In this document: positions 1-13,608 of the stretch, in pieces | Layout of the letters: each line of letters starts with the position of its first letter | Position numbering within the stretch: position 1 is the stretch's first letter | Assembly: GCA_013397695.1 (NCBI GenBank) | Contig: VYZI01000124.1 | Coordinates: 125,687-189,686, forward strand | Direction of reading: 5' to 3' | DNA from: Centropus unirufus | Lineage: Eukaryota; Chordata; Aves; Cuculiformes; Centropidae | DNA length: 64,000 bases | Notes under the pieces: generated by a model | Database searches by the model: none | Seen by the model: only the letters and a program-made list of their open reading frames with translations | What the model was told of the DNA's origin: nothing | Made by a program: the position numbers and the translations under genes

Positions 1-664
1 AGACAAAGAACAATTTTCAATGAGGGCTTGAATGGAATGTGTCCTTCATTTAGGAATTTATTCTTTGCTCTAATCCAGTTTTAGATAGATATGCAGAATT
101 ATCAGCTAGAAAGGGCAAAAGTAGTAACTGCTTTGGTTCTAAAATACTATTGACTATTTTAAATTCCCAATTCAGTCAGACATTTTCATCATGTATCTTC
201 ACTTTCAAATGCTGCTGCTAATAATAAAAAGAAATTATCCACATCTATAATTCAGATACATTTAAATGTGGTTAAGAGCAGAGTAGTTTCTATTTTTTTT
301 TTTTATATAATGGGAAATTATTATTTATGAGTATGGATATTTAATTATATTTGGATTATATTTGAAACTGTAGTCTGACAGTCTGTTTCCCTTGTCACAA
401 AGCCTATTGATAAGAATTTTGCTAATATATTAGAATATATAGTAAGGAATAAAAGAAGCCGTTAAAGTTGGTACTCAGTGGTGGTTAATTGTATACAATG
501 TTCTAAATAAAATATTAGAATATCTCTGATTGCAAACAGGCCCTTCTTATAGTTGATTTCAAGATTCATATAGCAGTCAAGTGTTAAATCTCTCGTTAGT
601 TTTCTATTTTTAAATGGTACAGGAACCTTAACTGAAAATGTTATTGTTTTGATGTCCACTTCCT
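1..664. other. Non-coding AT-rich DNA, nothing recognised
   Basis: I see no exon, repeat family or RNA gene here. A 12-base T run sits near 293-304. Short open frames are present on the minus strand but resemble no protein I know and have the length expected by chance. Confidence 0.6.
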
Positions 665-905
665 ACAAGCATTAGCTCAGGAAGTGATAGAGCTGGCACA
701 ATTACCTATGACCTTTTCAGTGACTAATGCCAAGTGATTTCCTGGCTAATTATAGACAATGGATTCGGAAACAAGCCTCGTGACCAGGAAACTCTAATTA
801 ATTTTATAACATTTTCTTAAAGCTCAGGGGCCTAAAACAATAGATGCAATAAAGTACTTTTCAGTTCGTGATTACAATGCCTATAACTAGTGACGGACAA
901 GCAGT
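665..905. other. Candidate conserved non-coding element
   Basis: This block stands out by texture: it lacks simple repeats and has balanced composition. It carries clustered developmental-factor-like sites: a TAATTA core in GCTAATTAT (745-753), a second in TAATTAATT (795-803), a SOX-like ACAATGG (756-762) and another AACAATAG near 836. No open frame crosses it convincingly. Homeodomain plus SOX clusters are typical of vertebrate enhancers, but such motifs are short and frequent in AT-rich DNA. Calling it conserved is inference from appearance, not from an alignment. Confidence 0.25.
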
Positions 906-3900
906 TAAATGTAAAAAGTATTCTTTTTAACTCAGGGTTTCTCTTCTGCTATTAATGCTACTGGTCTCTATTTGCCACCATTCCCACTTAAACAAAGCTT
1001 CTATTTTTTGTTCTAAGTGCAACTAATATATTTGAATGTCATGCAAAATTCACCACAGAATTTACACAGAATTCAATGTAGAAAAAATATACATAAAAGT
1101 CTGTATGTCCCAGAAGACTAATCTTCATAATTGGTTAGAAATTTTCAAGACAGACGTTCTTTCTTTTTTCCCTCCTTTACTTCTGCTTTGAAACACAAAA
1201 ACTTAAAAACATAGACATCATTTTAAGGAATTTACTTTAGGAAATAATTTAAGAAAGCTCCAATATACTTCAGTGGGATTTAAAGACAATGGGGCCAGCA
1301 TCTCAGCCCACGTCTCTGAAGCTTCAAAAGATCTTTTATCTACTTATACTGTTAATAGAAATAAGGAAAAAAATTGGGAGAAAGTTACAAAAATATTTCT
1401 ATTTTTGTATACACATTTCAAAATTTAATTGTAAGAATTTGTTTTATGCTTTATTATGTAAACTTCTGAGTTGCATATTTTGACAGAGAAGGAGAAAAAC
1501 TTCCTAAATACATATAATATCTCCTAACCTTACACAACACTATGAAAATATCATGCTACTAGAATGCTATGAATTAAGTGGAGATCTTTCTGTAAAAAAT
1601 GTAACTTATAAGGAGAACTCCTAAAATCTGAGGTCTGGATCCCACTCCACAGGACTTAAAGAATAAATTATAACCGAGAACAGACAGCAAAACAACCTTA
1701 CAGTAAATAAAGAAGCAGAGAAACTCTATACATAGAATGAAAAGCTGAATATTGAGAAACTGTGGTTAGGCTTCTTTTCCTCAGTTTTCCTAAGAAAGGC
1801 TTTTATGACTTAAAATCAGCTTATATTTTGTTGTTTGAAAAGTACTCTGAATTATTTTTGTTTTGGCAAAATTACCTCTCATTTGGACTTCTGCATTGTC
1901 TGTACAACAAGGATCAGAAAAGAATTCTTTTTTGAGCAGACTAGGATGGGTGGTTGTTTGTTTATGTAGTAGTGTACTCAGTCTAACTCTGAGAGTGCTG
2001 CTGCTGGCTGACAGCTCTCTGTTGGTGGTTTTGGAGATCTGACAGAGGAGGAAATGGCAGAAATCAAAACAGATAAACACTTCCCCTCCACCGACCCCCT
2101 CTAAACGAAAAGAAATATCGTGATGCCATCACGACAGTAGTAACAGTTTTCCTAGACTTAGACATTGTAAAAATAAAAAAGGCATGAGTGGTCCTTTACC
2201 TAATCTTTCATCCTCATTCTTTACAGCTAGCAGTTCTAAAATCAACAACAATACAAGAAATAGAGAGTATTCTGGAGGTAAAACTGGGACATCAAGCCAA
2301 AACAAAGAGTTGAAAAACAGCATTTTATTCACAGGAAGCTTGACCCTCAGAAAAAGATGTGATTTTTCTCTCTTTTCCCTTCAGTAAACAGTTATCTGCC
2401 TATGCAGAGATTTCTATTGTTAATTTTGGAACTTTCTTAACTCCTGGGATTTCTGTACACTTTAATAAATCCCATTTTACTAGTGAATACACTTTTTATA
2501 TATTATATATTAGCACACAATATTATCTTTCTTTAAGCCATTATGTGTATGGTTGCATGAAGACAAATAGCCTGCTAAGTAGCCAAATTTATGTCATTGA
2601 GTCTGAACAAATTTCTCATGCACTATATTTACAGTCCTTCTTGAATATTTGTGTTTAATATTAGTATTTATTACTTGCTGAGAGCACTATGGGCTTGAGA
2701 ATGTATAAAAAGAGGATGTGCCATGTCCTGGAAAGTTTTCAGTCTTAAATAAAGATTGAATATTCAGGAAAGAACAAGCTATCTAAAAAATTATGTTTCT
2801 AGCTGTTGACACCACAGAGAAGTTAAGATATTGGAGCAGCAGTATCTAGAATTTTATCAGAATAGCATGTTCAATTAACACTCATAAAAAAGAAAAAAAC
2901 AAGGAAGGCTCAAAAAATTTTGAAGCAAACTAGGGACTAGAATACAATATTTGGTACAGAAGAAAGAACTTCACAGAGAAGTAAGGTTGTACAGCACTGG
3001 AAGAGAATAGGTCATCCTTTCCCCATAATGGACAAGAATATTAAATGAAAATGAATAAGTGTTAGAAAGGAATATCTTACCTCTGCAGTAACCAGAAATA
3101 TAGTAACAAGTACCATAAGCAGTAGAATTGTTGAAATCTGATGTCTTGTACTTCACATTGTACCAGTCCTGACAGACCATGGGCTCCACTTAAGTTTCTT
3201 CCATATGCTTGGAACATTCCAGGTGATGTTTTCCAGGTTAAGTTCTGCACTGTTTTATTAAGATTGAGTTAATCGCAAAGCAAATCAAGGCAGCCTGTGT
3301 TCACCATGTTTCTTTTTTTTTCTTCATTTTCACTCGTTCTGTGAAATAAAATTTGAAGGACCTCTACATCTGCCAAAGTAGTCCATTTGGCCAATAGATT
3401 TTAATATTCTCAAAGATTGGTGAGAGTTGACAGATGGAAACAGAGAAGACAAACTATGAACTCATTTCCTTCAGAGACCAGACCAGAAAAGACAAAGCTT
3501 TTATAAACACTATCTCAGCTTGCCTAAAACTAAAGAAAGGTTCAGATCAAAATCTAGGCAAATGTCTTGGCTGGATATTATTTATTTTTAACTACTCCCC
3601 CATGCCATAATTCCCATAACTAAGCTTCCCAGGGGTTAAAGTTTCCATAGTATTGAGCAAAACATTTAAAAGATCAGCATTGCTGTCAGCAGAACACATC
3701 AATTAAAGGTACAAGCAGTGTCAGTTGCACTTGTTTATTTCATATGTTATATTTTTCTTTTCCTGAATTTCAAGTGCCTTCTGATCAGCTTTCTTATCCT
3801 ATAAAAACATCTGTATAGAATTGTTCCAAATGAACATAAACTTACTGCAATATCTGTTCAGCTGTCAGAAAATCAAGGTCATACAAGGTGCAAAAATGCT

Positions 3901-6033
3901 TATCTGTATGAGAACAGGCTGAAATCACTCCCTATGTAACCCCAGTGACTCCAATTACAATTCTGTTTTCATAGGGGAAAAGACTTGGAACTTGTAGTGG
4001 ATTTTTCAAAGTCATATTTCCAGGATTCTTGGACATTGTGCAGACAGGAATGCACAATTTAGAAAATACCACAGAAGAGCTATAACTTCTTAGCTTTGCT
4101 AGTTTATGCTTTTTTTTTACAGAAGATTTGTTTCTTCGCTATTGTGGTCCAAAGACTAGATCCAGTTGTATTCATAAGCTTTACAGTAAAATGTATAATC
4201 AGTCCTCTGACCATAGATAAGAACCAGCCTCAATGCTTCACTCTCTCGTCTTCCAAAGATATACAAACTAAATTCTGTTTAGAATCCAGTCTGAGACCAT
4301 AAACAGAATTATAAACCAATAAGAATCAATATACATGCTATTAGACAGTGGAAAAATCTATACTGTGGGATACATGTATCCTGAAGTACCCTTGCAATAC
4401 TGATTCCTCAGCTAGCCACAGTGAAGTATCCTACTCCTCCCTTGAGAGCACATTGAGAATTTTCTTCAAAAGCAATATAGATGCACAGGACAGCAAGTAC
4501 CCAATTTAATATGTACTCAGAATCTAGACGAAGTATGAACCTGAAATCGGAAGCTGGTGTTTACCATAGACGCATGAACTTAAAAAACTCAGCTTAGATT
4601 CATTTGGCTTACTAAAACAAACAAAAAATTTCGTAATCATTGGTAGCAGCAAATTAGAAATTAAGAATCTTTGGAATGAAGAACCAATATAAGCAAAGGA
4701 AAAAGCATGTAAAGCTACAGATATTCATACAGATTGTATTAGATTGGCTAATAATTCCACTTCAAACACCTCCAAAATATACTGCGTGGAGTGTATGCTT
4801 CAGTGCTAGTTAATACGGACATTTGAAATTTGCTTATTATACATATGGGGCATCTTCTTGTAATAAAAAGGAAGTTTTATCATAAAAGATTTTGAATTAA
4901 TATATTCACATTATGTTTTTTCATCTAGAGCCATTTCAACATGCATAAGTGTATATTAAAAACCTGCACAGAGAAGCCTAACCAGAGTACAGAAATACAT
5001 GGAAAATTAAGAAACCCTTTTACATAATGTGATAGAACTTATATTGTCAATTTAAGTCATACAGATGATGATCCCAAATAATTAATTTATTTTTCCTTAT
5101 TATTTTTTTTTTGCTGGTAATTTAATTCTGTCTTAACTAATACTTTTCTTCCTATCTATAAAACAGAAATATAAAATTTCACACATGATTAGAAAGTAAT
5201 GGAATTGTGCCTGCCAGGAATGTACTGTAAAGATAACCCAACTTTTTTCAGCTTTCTTGAAATGCAGTTTAGAATCTCATACACAGATTAAAAAAAAATT
5301 GTTGTGGAACAATTCAGAAGAGGCCATTGCTGTCCTGGGAGTTTTTGCAGTTCTCTTCACCCTTGTAAATTCGAACTCCAATTATCCGTTTTCTCACACA
5401 AAATGTTAGTTCTCAGATATGCAATCCATCTTTTTATATGTCTTCCCTGTCATGTAAACAGCTTTTCAATTGCAGACATAATCCAGAGTCCATCAGACTA
5501 TTGCAATTGAATTTATAACTACTCAGCTATTTGCCAACTTCCATAGTTTGCTATTTAATGTAGATGATTGCTTCTTATGCAGCTTTTCAATCTCACTCAG
5601 TGGTGTTGATGTGAGGACCTAATACTCTGCAAGCTGCATGTATCATTCCAGATCTTGTTTAGTCATCCCTTTTAAAAGACATCAAAACCAGCAGCGGAAT
5701 TAAAAGATTATGTCACAGATATAGCAAATTGTCTAACATCTCTTCTGCTTCCTTTTTCAGTTATGCAGAGCCTTGTATTCATCTAACTTATTTTCAAGCC
5801 ATTCATTCTTTCCATGTTTTTCTTTTCCAGATTAAGGATCCCTTTAGTATCTGGTATTTTAAAAAATAAGTACTACAAAGGTAGTTATAGGCCACAATAC
5901 AGTCACATCTCAGTCTTCATTTAGAGAAGTCTTACTTCAAGTCTCTCAGTCCTACAAAATTTTTACAGCTCTCTGAGAAACTTGTGGTTACTTTCTAAAA
6001 TTTGGACAGTATTTAGATTCAGTCCCCACTGTG
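906..6033. other. Non-coding AT-rich DNA, nothing recognised
   Basis: Five kilobases without a recognisable gene or repeat. Open frames reach 99 codons (2359-2658, plus strand), but the translation has no known motif, low-complexity bias is absent, and antisense frames of similar length overlap in the same area (2129-2387), which argues for chance. The interval 4.1-5.5 kb holds a few more frames of under 70 codons with no similarity I can name. Confidence 0.55.
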
Positions 6034-6096
6034 TCATCTATGACATCTATGTCATCTATGTCATCTGTGTCATCTATGACATCTATGACAGCCATG
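6034..6096 (+). repeat. 9-bp tandem repeat, about seven units
   Basis: The unit is TCATCTATG with T/A variation at the first base: units start at 6034, 6043, 6052, 6061, 6070 and 6079, and a degenerate seventh (ACAGCCATG) runs 6088-6096. Because the period is a multiple of three it keeps reading frames open, so two overlapping plus-strand open frames (5982-6209 and 6031-6222) cross it. The second would read as a Ser-Met-Thr/Ser repeat. I regard both as by-products of the repeat, not genes. Confidence 0.9.
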
Positions 6097-8685
6097 AAAT
6101 TAAAAATTGTGCTAAAACTCCAAAACCAAGCTCCAACTGCCCAGCTCAGGGCTTCATTACAAAAGATTCACCTTGTTCTAGCCATAATCCTTGTGGAAAC
6201 TCCAAATGATGCAAAAACTTGAGAAAATGTGTATTCCTATCCTGTAATTTGTATTTTCTCCCCAATTTGCCTGCATAGGTGCAATGTAAAACTCTCTGCA
6301 TACCTTAGCTACCTCTTCTAGACAATTTTCTCACCACAGCTTTTTCATTTCATCCATTTTACCTCCCTATAACAGCTTCACATTCTTTATCTCATTTAAG
6401 GCCTTCTGCTCTTCCAAAGGTAGAAACATCTCTAAGTCCAGCTGGTATTAAATTCTAACCTCTTGGATTGAATTCATAAAGAAACTCAGGACTCATTAGA
6501 GTTGCCAGAAATAGATTTAGATATACTGAGAAAAGGGATAAAAGGAGAAGATATAAAGAATTGCTATTCTTGGTTAAGTTTTTATATGTTGGGCATTCTC
6601 TATAATTCAATATATATTAAAATATGTGACTATGATCTGTTTCTTAAGTTACTATACTTTACATGAGAATGAACCAGTGATCCAGTTTGAAAAGTGCACA
6701 GGGTATAAAAGTAGCAAAAACTTCGAACTTGCCTGAATGATTTTGTTAGAACTATTATTTTGTAATAAAGACTTCAGTTCTCTATGACTAAAAATATAGA
6801 ACAGTAGAGTAACGAAAGGGGAAAACGGCTATCAGAAACACGTAGTAGTAGCTACAGTGCTACAAACTCTTCCCCTATTTTAAGGTGAGTTCCCTCATTT
6901 ACGGGGATTTAAAACCTCACTTTGGTCCAAACCAGGTAGGTTTAGTACCTGGTCTGCCTTTACTACATAGAGAGTAAGGAATAGTTACGTTGCATATAAT
7001 CACAGTTTCTCGTCATCATGACTGTCTGCTTATTCACATTGGAAATAATAAAAATTAGCACAGAATCAATTTCTAAACACTTTTCCTGTACAAAACCAGA
7101 ATACAGGCATGCTTCTTTTTTTTTCCTGAAAGATAGAGTAAGCCATGATAAAAACTGTTCCATTAAGCCATGTCTTAAATTAAATAGGGAAACATATGGC
7201 GTGCCCTCCATATGCTGTAGAATCCACAGAGCCTATACATTCTGATTCAGGTTTTGGCATAGGATATACTGCCAAGAACATAAAAAGTCTTTAAATGAAA
7301 TATAATTTATATATTATCAATAATANTGGATTATTAGATATCAGTTTCATCAGTTTACAGGATTTTTTATAATTTGGAGTAATGATTTTTCTTACACAAA
7401 ACTCAAAGTAGTGTAACATCTGCATTGGGAGAATGATAGATTTTTCTGAGGCAATTTTGGGGGCATGGACGGAACCCAAGACATTCTGAAAAGTAGTCAC
7501 ACTTCATGTATCTTTTTACATAAGCTTGTTTACTTGTATTTCCATAAGGTGATCACAGTGGCTTTCTCTAGCAAAACTAGTAAAATAAGGGGAGAATATG
7601 GGTAGGTCCTTAAGCAGAGGTGGTAACTTGTGCTTCATTTCTTCTTCAGAAATAAAGAAAACCAAAATAATGCTGTATTTTTAGTTTCCAGATAAATACC
7701 ACGAGTTATTGTAACTTGGTCCACCCAGATTTTGTGTGGCATGCAGGAGCAAACATAACTTTTTGATCAACTTCCAGTTAGACAAAGTGAGAATGTAACT
7801 CCTGCTGATTGGTGTGTAAAGTATCTAGGAACAGTAAGACATGCCTCAGAGTCAGTGCTGCATGTTTCTATGGCTGACTTTATCAATGCCTCCCTGTATA
7901 ATGTAATTAGAAAAAATCCTCCTCAGCACATCTATCAGATAAAGACCTGCCAAAATATGCCTATTCCACAATGGGGTTTTGAAGCTTAATATTAGTGTAT
8001 AAAGTGCTTGAGATTATCAAGTATTATTATCATAGTGGTGATGTTAAAAAGTTTTCAATTCTAGATCATGATACATTCATAGCTAGACCATTCCTTCAGC
8101 AGTGCTTAAAAAGCAATATGTCAAAAAAAAAATCGCTTGGAAGTACTCATCTGACAACTTCATGAATTTCTTGAAGGGAGAAGGAGCTTGACTTGCCCTT
8201 TCTAGGAGGAAGAGAGCCTCAAGTGCAAATAGCAGTCAAATATCAGAGCTAAACAAGCAGCTTTAACTATGAGAAAAGGTGGTAATGTCTGATTATGTGG
8301 ATGCTTGGATGCTTTTGTTTAATGTTTCAGTATTACTTTAGTTTCTCAGTGCTTGTGTAATTTTTCCATTAATTCCTGTCAGAATAAGCAAAAATATTAT
8401 CCATGAGCAAAATTAAAATAGAAATATATATTTTCTGCGACAAAAAATATATGGTGTATGCAGACACCCCTACGCAGATATACTTGCATTTTCACTGTTT
8501 GCATTTCTTTGGCAATTTTACTGTTCTTAAATTTTTGTATACTTTACTGTACAACCTTGAGATAATTTAGTCTGATGAGGCACTTCATACACTGAAACTT
8601 CTATTTGGTTTAAATACCCCGCAGTCCTGTAATGTAATAATACATCCCTTAAATCTCCTCCTCATCCTACCTTGGGGCTTAATCC
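6097..8685. other. Non-coding AT-rich DNA with one ambiguous base
   Basis: No gene or repeat family recognised. The single N of the window is at 7326, inside an AT-rich stretch, and is most likely an assembly or consensus ambiguity. Plus- and minus-strand open frames of 75-82 codons overlap at 6963-7245. Neither resembles a known protein, and mutual overlap on opposite strands suggests chance. Confidence 0.55.
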
Positions 8686-8790
8686 ACTTGAACTGCATGC
8701 AGAGCACTAATTGACATTGCCTGGTTTCATGACCCGGTCGAATGTTTTATAATGATTACAGAAAATAATAGGAACTTGCTACATAAGCAT
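8686..8790. other. Candidate conserved non-coding element
   Basis: A short block with homeodomain-like CTAATTGA (8707-8714) and ATAATGATTAC (8749-8759), and between them two CpG dinucleotides only four bases apart (8735 and 8739). CpGs are otherwise rare in this AT-rich sequence, so two close together may mean selection. It could equally be ordinary sequence, since the evidence is motif content only. Confidence 0.2.
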
Positions 8791-9313
8791 AGTCTGTGTC
8801 AGTGTCATGAAGAGTGGCTCTTGCCTTTTAGAATCTTCTAGGACAATAGTAACACATACTTTTGTGCAGTAATCAGTATTTTTCAATTACAGCTGACTGT
8901 CCTGTGGTTGTAGTGAAACACTTTGTCCCTGCTTAATTTTAATTTTACTGTACTATTGCTAATGACATTTCTACATTAATGTAACACCTGAAGGTTGTAT
9001 CTAGCTACTGGTGCTACATGAATAATTTCTGAACATAGATTATATTTTTTAATGTAGACTTACAATATTCCAACCAGGATTACTTAGAAGTGGGCATTGA
9101 AGATAATTTTCTTTCACAGGGTAATTTCTTAAATAGTAACTTTTAGTATTATGACCATAAATAGGATAAGTTTAAATTTTGAAAAAAATCAGTTTGATAA
9201 CTGAAGTCATTCAATCTATTTGCTGTAGAAAGAGTAAAGACACTTCCTTCCAGTACCTAAAACTGCTTATCAAGGCATTTTCTCTGTATAAGAACAGAAA
9301 TCCAAGAACAGCT

Positions 9314-9340
9314 GTTAGTTCCTGACCATCAGGAACTAAC
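9314..9340. repeat. Perfect 12-bp inverted repeat with 3-base loop
   Basis: The left arm GTTAGTTCCTGA (9314-9325) and right arm TCAGGAACTAAC (9329-9340) are exact reverse complements around the loop CCA. The pairing stops at both outer flanks. A transcript crossing it could form a tight hairpin, but the stem is too short for a typical microRNA precursor (normally about 22 paired bases or more). No T run follows, and no neighbouring gene gives it a role. Confidence 0.85.
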
Positions 9341-12300
9341 CAGGTAGAAAGGACAGCAAGGTCGATTCATGTTTATAAACATCAAACTGATTCCAAGACT
9401 AAATAAAGTAAATATTGAGAGCTTCAGAATTTCAATAGAAAATTTTCCTGTATGTCATGGTTGAGTGCATTAGTCTTGTAAAAATATTTTGGTTTTCAAT
9501 TATCTCTTCTGTCTATAATCAGAACATTAAGCATTAGCACTACATAGGACTTAGGAAATTCTGTTGTCTTTTAGTCTTTGTGATTATAGTGCTACTAACA
9601 GAATGTAGATTGTATGGACAAATTGACTTATTTTCATGCAAATTCTGCATTGAACTAATGCAGTTCTGCAGTACTATAGTGATGCTGTTCTTAGAAGACA
9701 GGCCCCATCTACCTTATAATGTGCTTAGACAAAAGTTATAACATAATGCATAGTTTCTCATCTTACCACTTTAAACTGCTGGTGAAAATAAGTGCTCCCT
9801 CTGACCTTGAGCTGGTACAGTGCTGGCAGCCAGTCTCTGTCCACGCAATGTTGCTATTGTGCAGCATGTGCAGCGGAAACAGCAGTTGGATGCTGAAACA
9901 ACTCTGAAGTAATCTGAACAACACATTTGAGCAGCTTGTTTCCTGCTTTTTCTATCGAATATTTAACTCTTCATTAGCAGGATTTCACTGAAATCTGAAG
10001 GTAGCCGGACATAACTACCCATCAAACATTACTAGAAAAAACTCCTGCCAATGCAATGGACCATGGCAAGGCCTTTTTTTATCAGGACTTTTTAATCAGG
10101 AAAACTGTAGGAGACAAAATTGCATAATGGTCCAAGTAAAATGGCATAATGATCCACGTATCCAAAGAAAAAAATGTGTAAACATTTTTATTCATAGACT
10201 TTCAGAGTGTTTCTACTCTAAGCTATTTCACCCCTAAGCATGTTTACAGCTGATGAAATAACTTGCACTCCATTGTTAAGCAACAGTTAATTGCAGAGTG
10301 TCTTCTCATCAGAGCATATTACATTAGAAATTCTTTCTAGGTACTGATAAGTTCATGTCCATCACATATAGACACATACTATGGATCATTACTCAAAAAG
10401 TTTATCTAATAACTCTAGCAGTTAGTTAAACTACAAAGCCAAAAATATTTTTTTTAATTAAAACTGGAAAGAGAACAGAACAGGTAACTAGCAGAAGAAT
10501 GACTACTATTCCTTCTCACAGTCTATTTCCTTTGGTCTAATGCTCTTCCTTAAATACATATTGTTCCTGGTCTCATATTTCTTCCATTAATGGCAATAAC
10601 ATTTTTTACAGAAGACTGAGAATAATTTGCTAAACATGTACATTTGCACTAACGTGCATACATGTACGATAAAGAATATTCCTCTTAGCTTGCACTTGGG
10701 AAAGTATACAGATGGGATGAAATGAACTTACCTAGGAACACACAACAAAAATAATTTAATCACTAAGCTGCGTTTGTATGGGTAAGAACAAAGGACTCAA
10801 AGTGGCTATATAGGGACATGAAATTTGTCATAGGAGAGAAGACAAATTTAGCCCTTTCCTGTCAGTGGCACTATGTGGCATGAATGTCTAAATGCTTGCA
10901 GATGGCTTTACAAATACTTCTTTGCAATTATGGAGCCCCTCAACCCCTTCACTATCTGATCACTCAGCATTCTTTCCCTTCAAATCAGGCCTGGTTCTGC
11001 CCCAATAGGTCAATTATCCAGCTGTCCTGCATTATAATAAGCAAATATTTCTCTCTTTTCCTTCACTGCTTCAAGTGGCCTTTCCTAAGGAAAAGGTCTA
11101 CCACTTGAGGGGAAAAAACGTTACAGGGTCACTAATGTATGTCTTACAAGAATAAGCTTCAGAAAATTATGTCATTAATAGCATTGATGTGGCAAATAAC
11201 TGAAGTGCACTGGATTGCTTAACTGAGTGAGACCCTAAAAGAATGGGTAAGATGAGGCTGTTGGTAATGTTATTGCTTTCTTCCATCTTTTTAGATCTGC
11301 ACAAGAGTTGGCTGGGGCTATTTTAGAAAAAAAAAACAAATGAAAAAAAAAACATTGAAATTTGGGGAAAGCCATAAAACTTAAGATCTAAGCCTTGTTG
11401 AACTGCAGGAGTGAGGTCAAATAGATAGCACCCACATAGAAAACTAGTTAAGAACTGGGTTTTGAAAGTTATCACTACTTTCCACATCTTGTATTTACAG
11501 TATGATGGGCACTGAACAAGCTTGCAAGATGATATGTGGTTAGATTACATATGTTTACCCTAGATCCTTCTCCTAGATGATTTACAAATTAGAAACAGGA
11601 GGACACAATCACCAGACAAAGTTTACCAAAAGGAAGATACAAGTGCAAAAAAGATTAAGCCATATCTTGCTATTTCCCACAGATGACAAACTGACCCCTA
11701 TGACTCTGAAGTGTTGTTAGCTAAGAAATTTATCTCTGCCTTGTTCTTCAACTCCCAAATTTTTATTTTAAATCCAGCTTCACACCTCATCTTTCTTCCA
11801 CTGACTCATTAACAAGATAATTTTGGTCTGAGGTACTGCACTACTCTTGATGAGTCTCTGTCCATTGTGTAAGAAGAAACCAAGAACAACAGGGACACCC
11901 AGTGCATTGACAGAATTGATACTACTTTCACTTCCCAAAAAAATTTTGGCCTGCTTCCTTTCTGAGGCACACAACTGCTGATTGGCTCCCCAGTCCACAT
12001 TACAGACAGTAAACTTGAAGCAAGTTAGTTGCATTCAATATTCATTTTGAAACTGTGATTCAATTAAGATGACAATACGGGAGACACAGTCATGCTTTAT
12101 TTTTCTCCCTACTACACAACAGTGCAATATTTGCCCAATTCCCTCAATAGTACAATTTGTGCAATTAGCTTAATAATAGATTTCCTTAAAGTCTTCAATT
12201 TTTCCTTAGAAGGAAAGTATCCTTCCTAAGATCAAATACTGATTTGGTATTTTTTAAATGTAATTTGAACAAGAAATGCCTCCAGTTACTAATGTAGAAG

Positions 12301-13608
12301 TATAGCAAACATCATTTGCAGGTTACTTCAGTACACTTCAGGTCAAAGCTTATGGTGCAAAGAAGCTTATTTTGTGGTAGATTTAAAAGCTACATTGAGA
12401 AGTGACCTTTCTTTCTGTCTTACAAACCTTTAAGATTTGAAGAGTCAGAACAAACCTGTTTTCGCACATACAAGTGTGTGGGTATAACTTTTTTACAATA
12501 TTCCAACCCCAGAAATTTCCAGGTTTAATCCTGGCATGCAAAAGTATCTAAAATGGCAAAAGGGGGGCTGCTTGGCAAGAGGCACCAGCCCAGGAACTAA
12601 AACCAGCAAGAAAGCAGATGGATGACTACAATGCATACAGTCGTACCATATCTGAGCAGAACAGGTCCAGTGACAGCAGGAGTGACAGCAGTATGGTTAA
12701 CTAGTATGAGGCACATCCACACTCACTAGACAGTACAGTACAGGCAGGAATGCAAAGCACAAAATACCTAGCATAGCTAAGGCAAAGGAAAAAAAAAGGG
12801 AAATTAAATGCAGCTCTTTGGCCAGTGGACAAATTATGCATGGGTAAAGACTCCAGATGTGTCTATTCAGGACAATTAGGGGCTATTGACGTACTCAAGG
12901 TCTTGACAAGTACATAAATTGATGTGGCTATTATAAACAGGAAACAAATATTTAAGTGAACTTACTGTACAGGTCTCATAGAACCTAGTCCATATCTGAC
13001 TGGGCTTATGTAGATGTAATCTGTCGGATAAATACGCAACACACCTACAGAGTTACTACATGATATATTTTTATGGTTTCCACTAAACAGAATTTAATAT
13101 GCTATATGTATTAAAGAATTTTACAGATCATCAACATCACAACTTTAGTAAGTTACATCTGTGTTTAGAAATACACCTTACAAATAAAGTTATTGCCCCA
13201 AATTGCATAAGCTTTAATCCAATTTATTAATTGTAAAAATAATATGACTTATTTGTTCACAGAGTATATATTTTTCCAAGTATAGATCTATACAATCTAT
13301 ACACCAAGCAACATTCCTTCTATACATCAGGTCAAGTCATAAAAGAGCAGTTCATTACAGAAGTAAATATCCTAAGCACAAACAAATCAATATTTATGCA
13401 ATAACCAATAGAATGTGTACTTACACAAGACACCTTCTTACTTCTTTTAATTTTTTTCATAAAATGTGTGGCAATCTTATATTGGCAGGATTTATGCTAA
13501 TTATTTTGTAGGTTTTATTGATGCTGTTTGCAGAATGTTGAAAATAGAGTAGGTCATCCTTCATGCTTAGTGACTGCAGGTTCAAATCTGGTCAATGCCA
13601 TCATACAG
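9341..13608. other. Non-coding AT-rich DNA, nothing recognised
   Basis: No protein or repeat family recognised. A-rich runs lie at about 11322-11352. A minus-strand open frame of 84 codons (11780-12034) and a plus-strand frame of 74 codons (10884-11108) carry no known motif. The stretch 10200-10340 is non-repetitive and somewhat reminiscent of regulatory DNA (for example TTGTTAAGCAACAGTTAATTG around 10273), but I cannot support more than that. Confidence 0.5.

Noticed and set aside
2359..2658. 99-codon plus-strand open frame
   Set aside because: No similarity, no splice or promoter context, and overlapping frames of similar size in the same area.
6034..6096. CRISPR-like array
   Set aside because: The units are directly adjacent with no spacers, and the context is a vertebrate genome.
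9314..9340. MicroRNA precursor
   Set aside because: A stem of 12 bp with a 3-base loop is too short, and the flanks do not extend the pairing.
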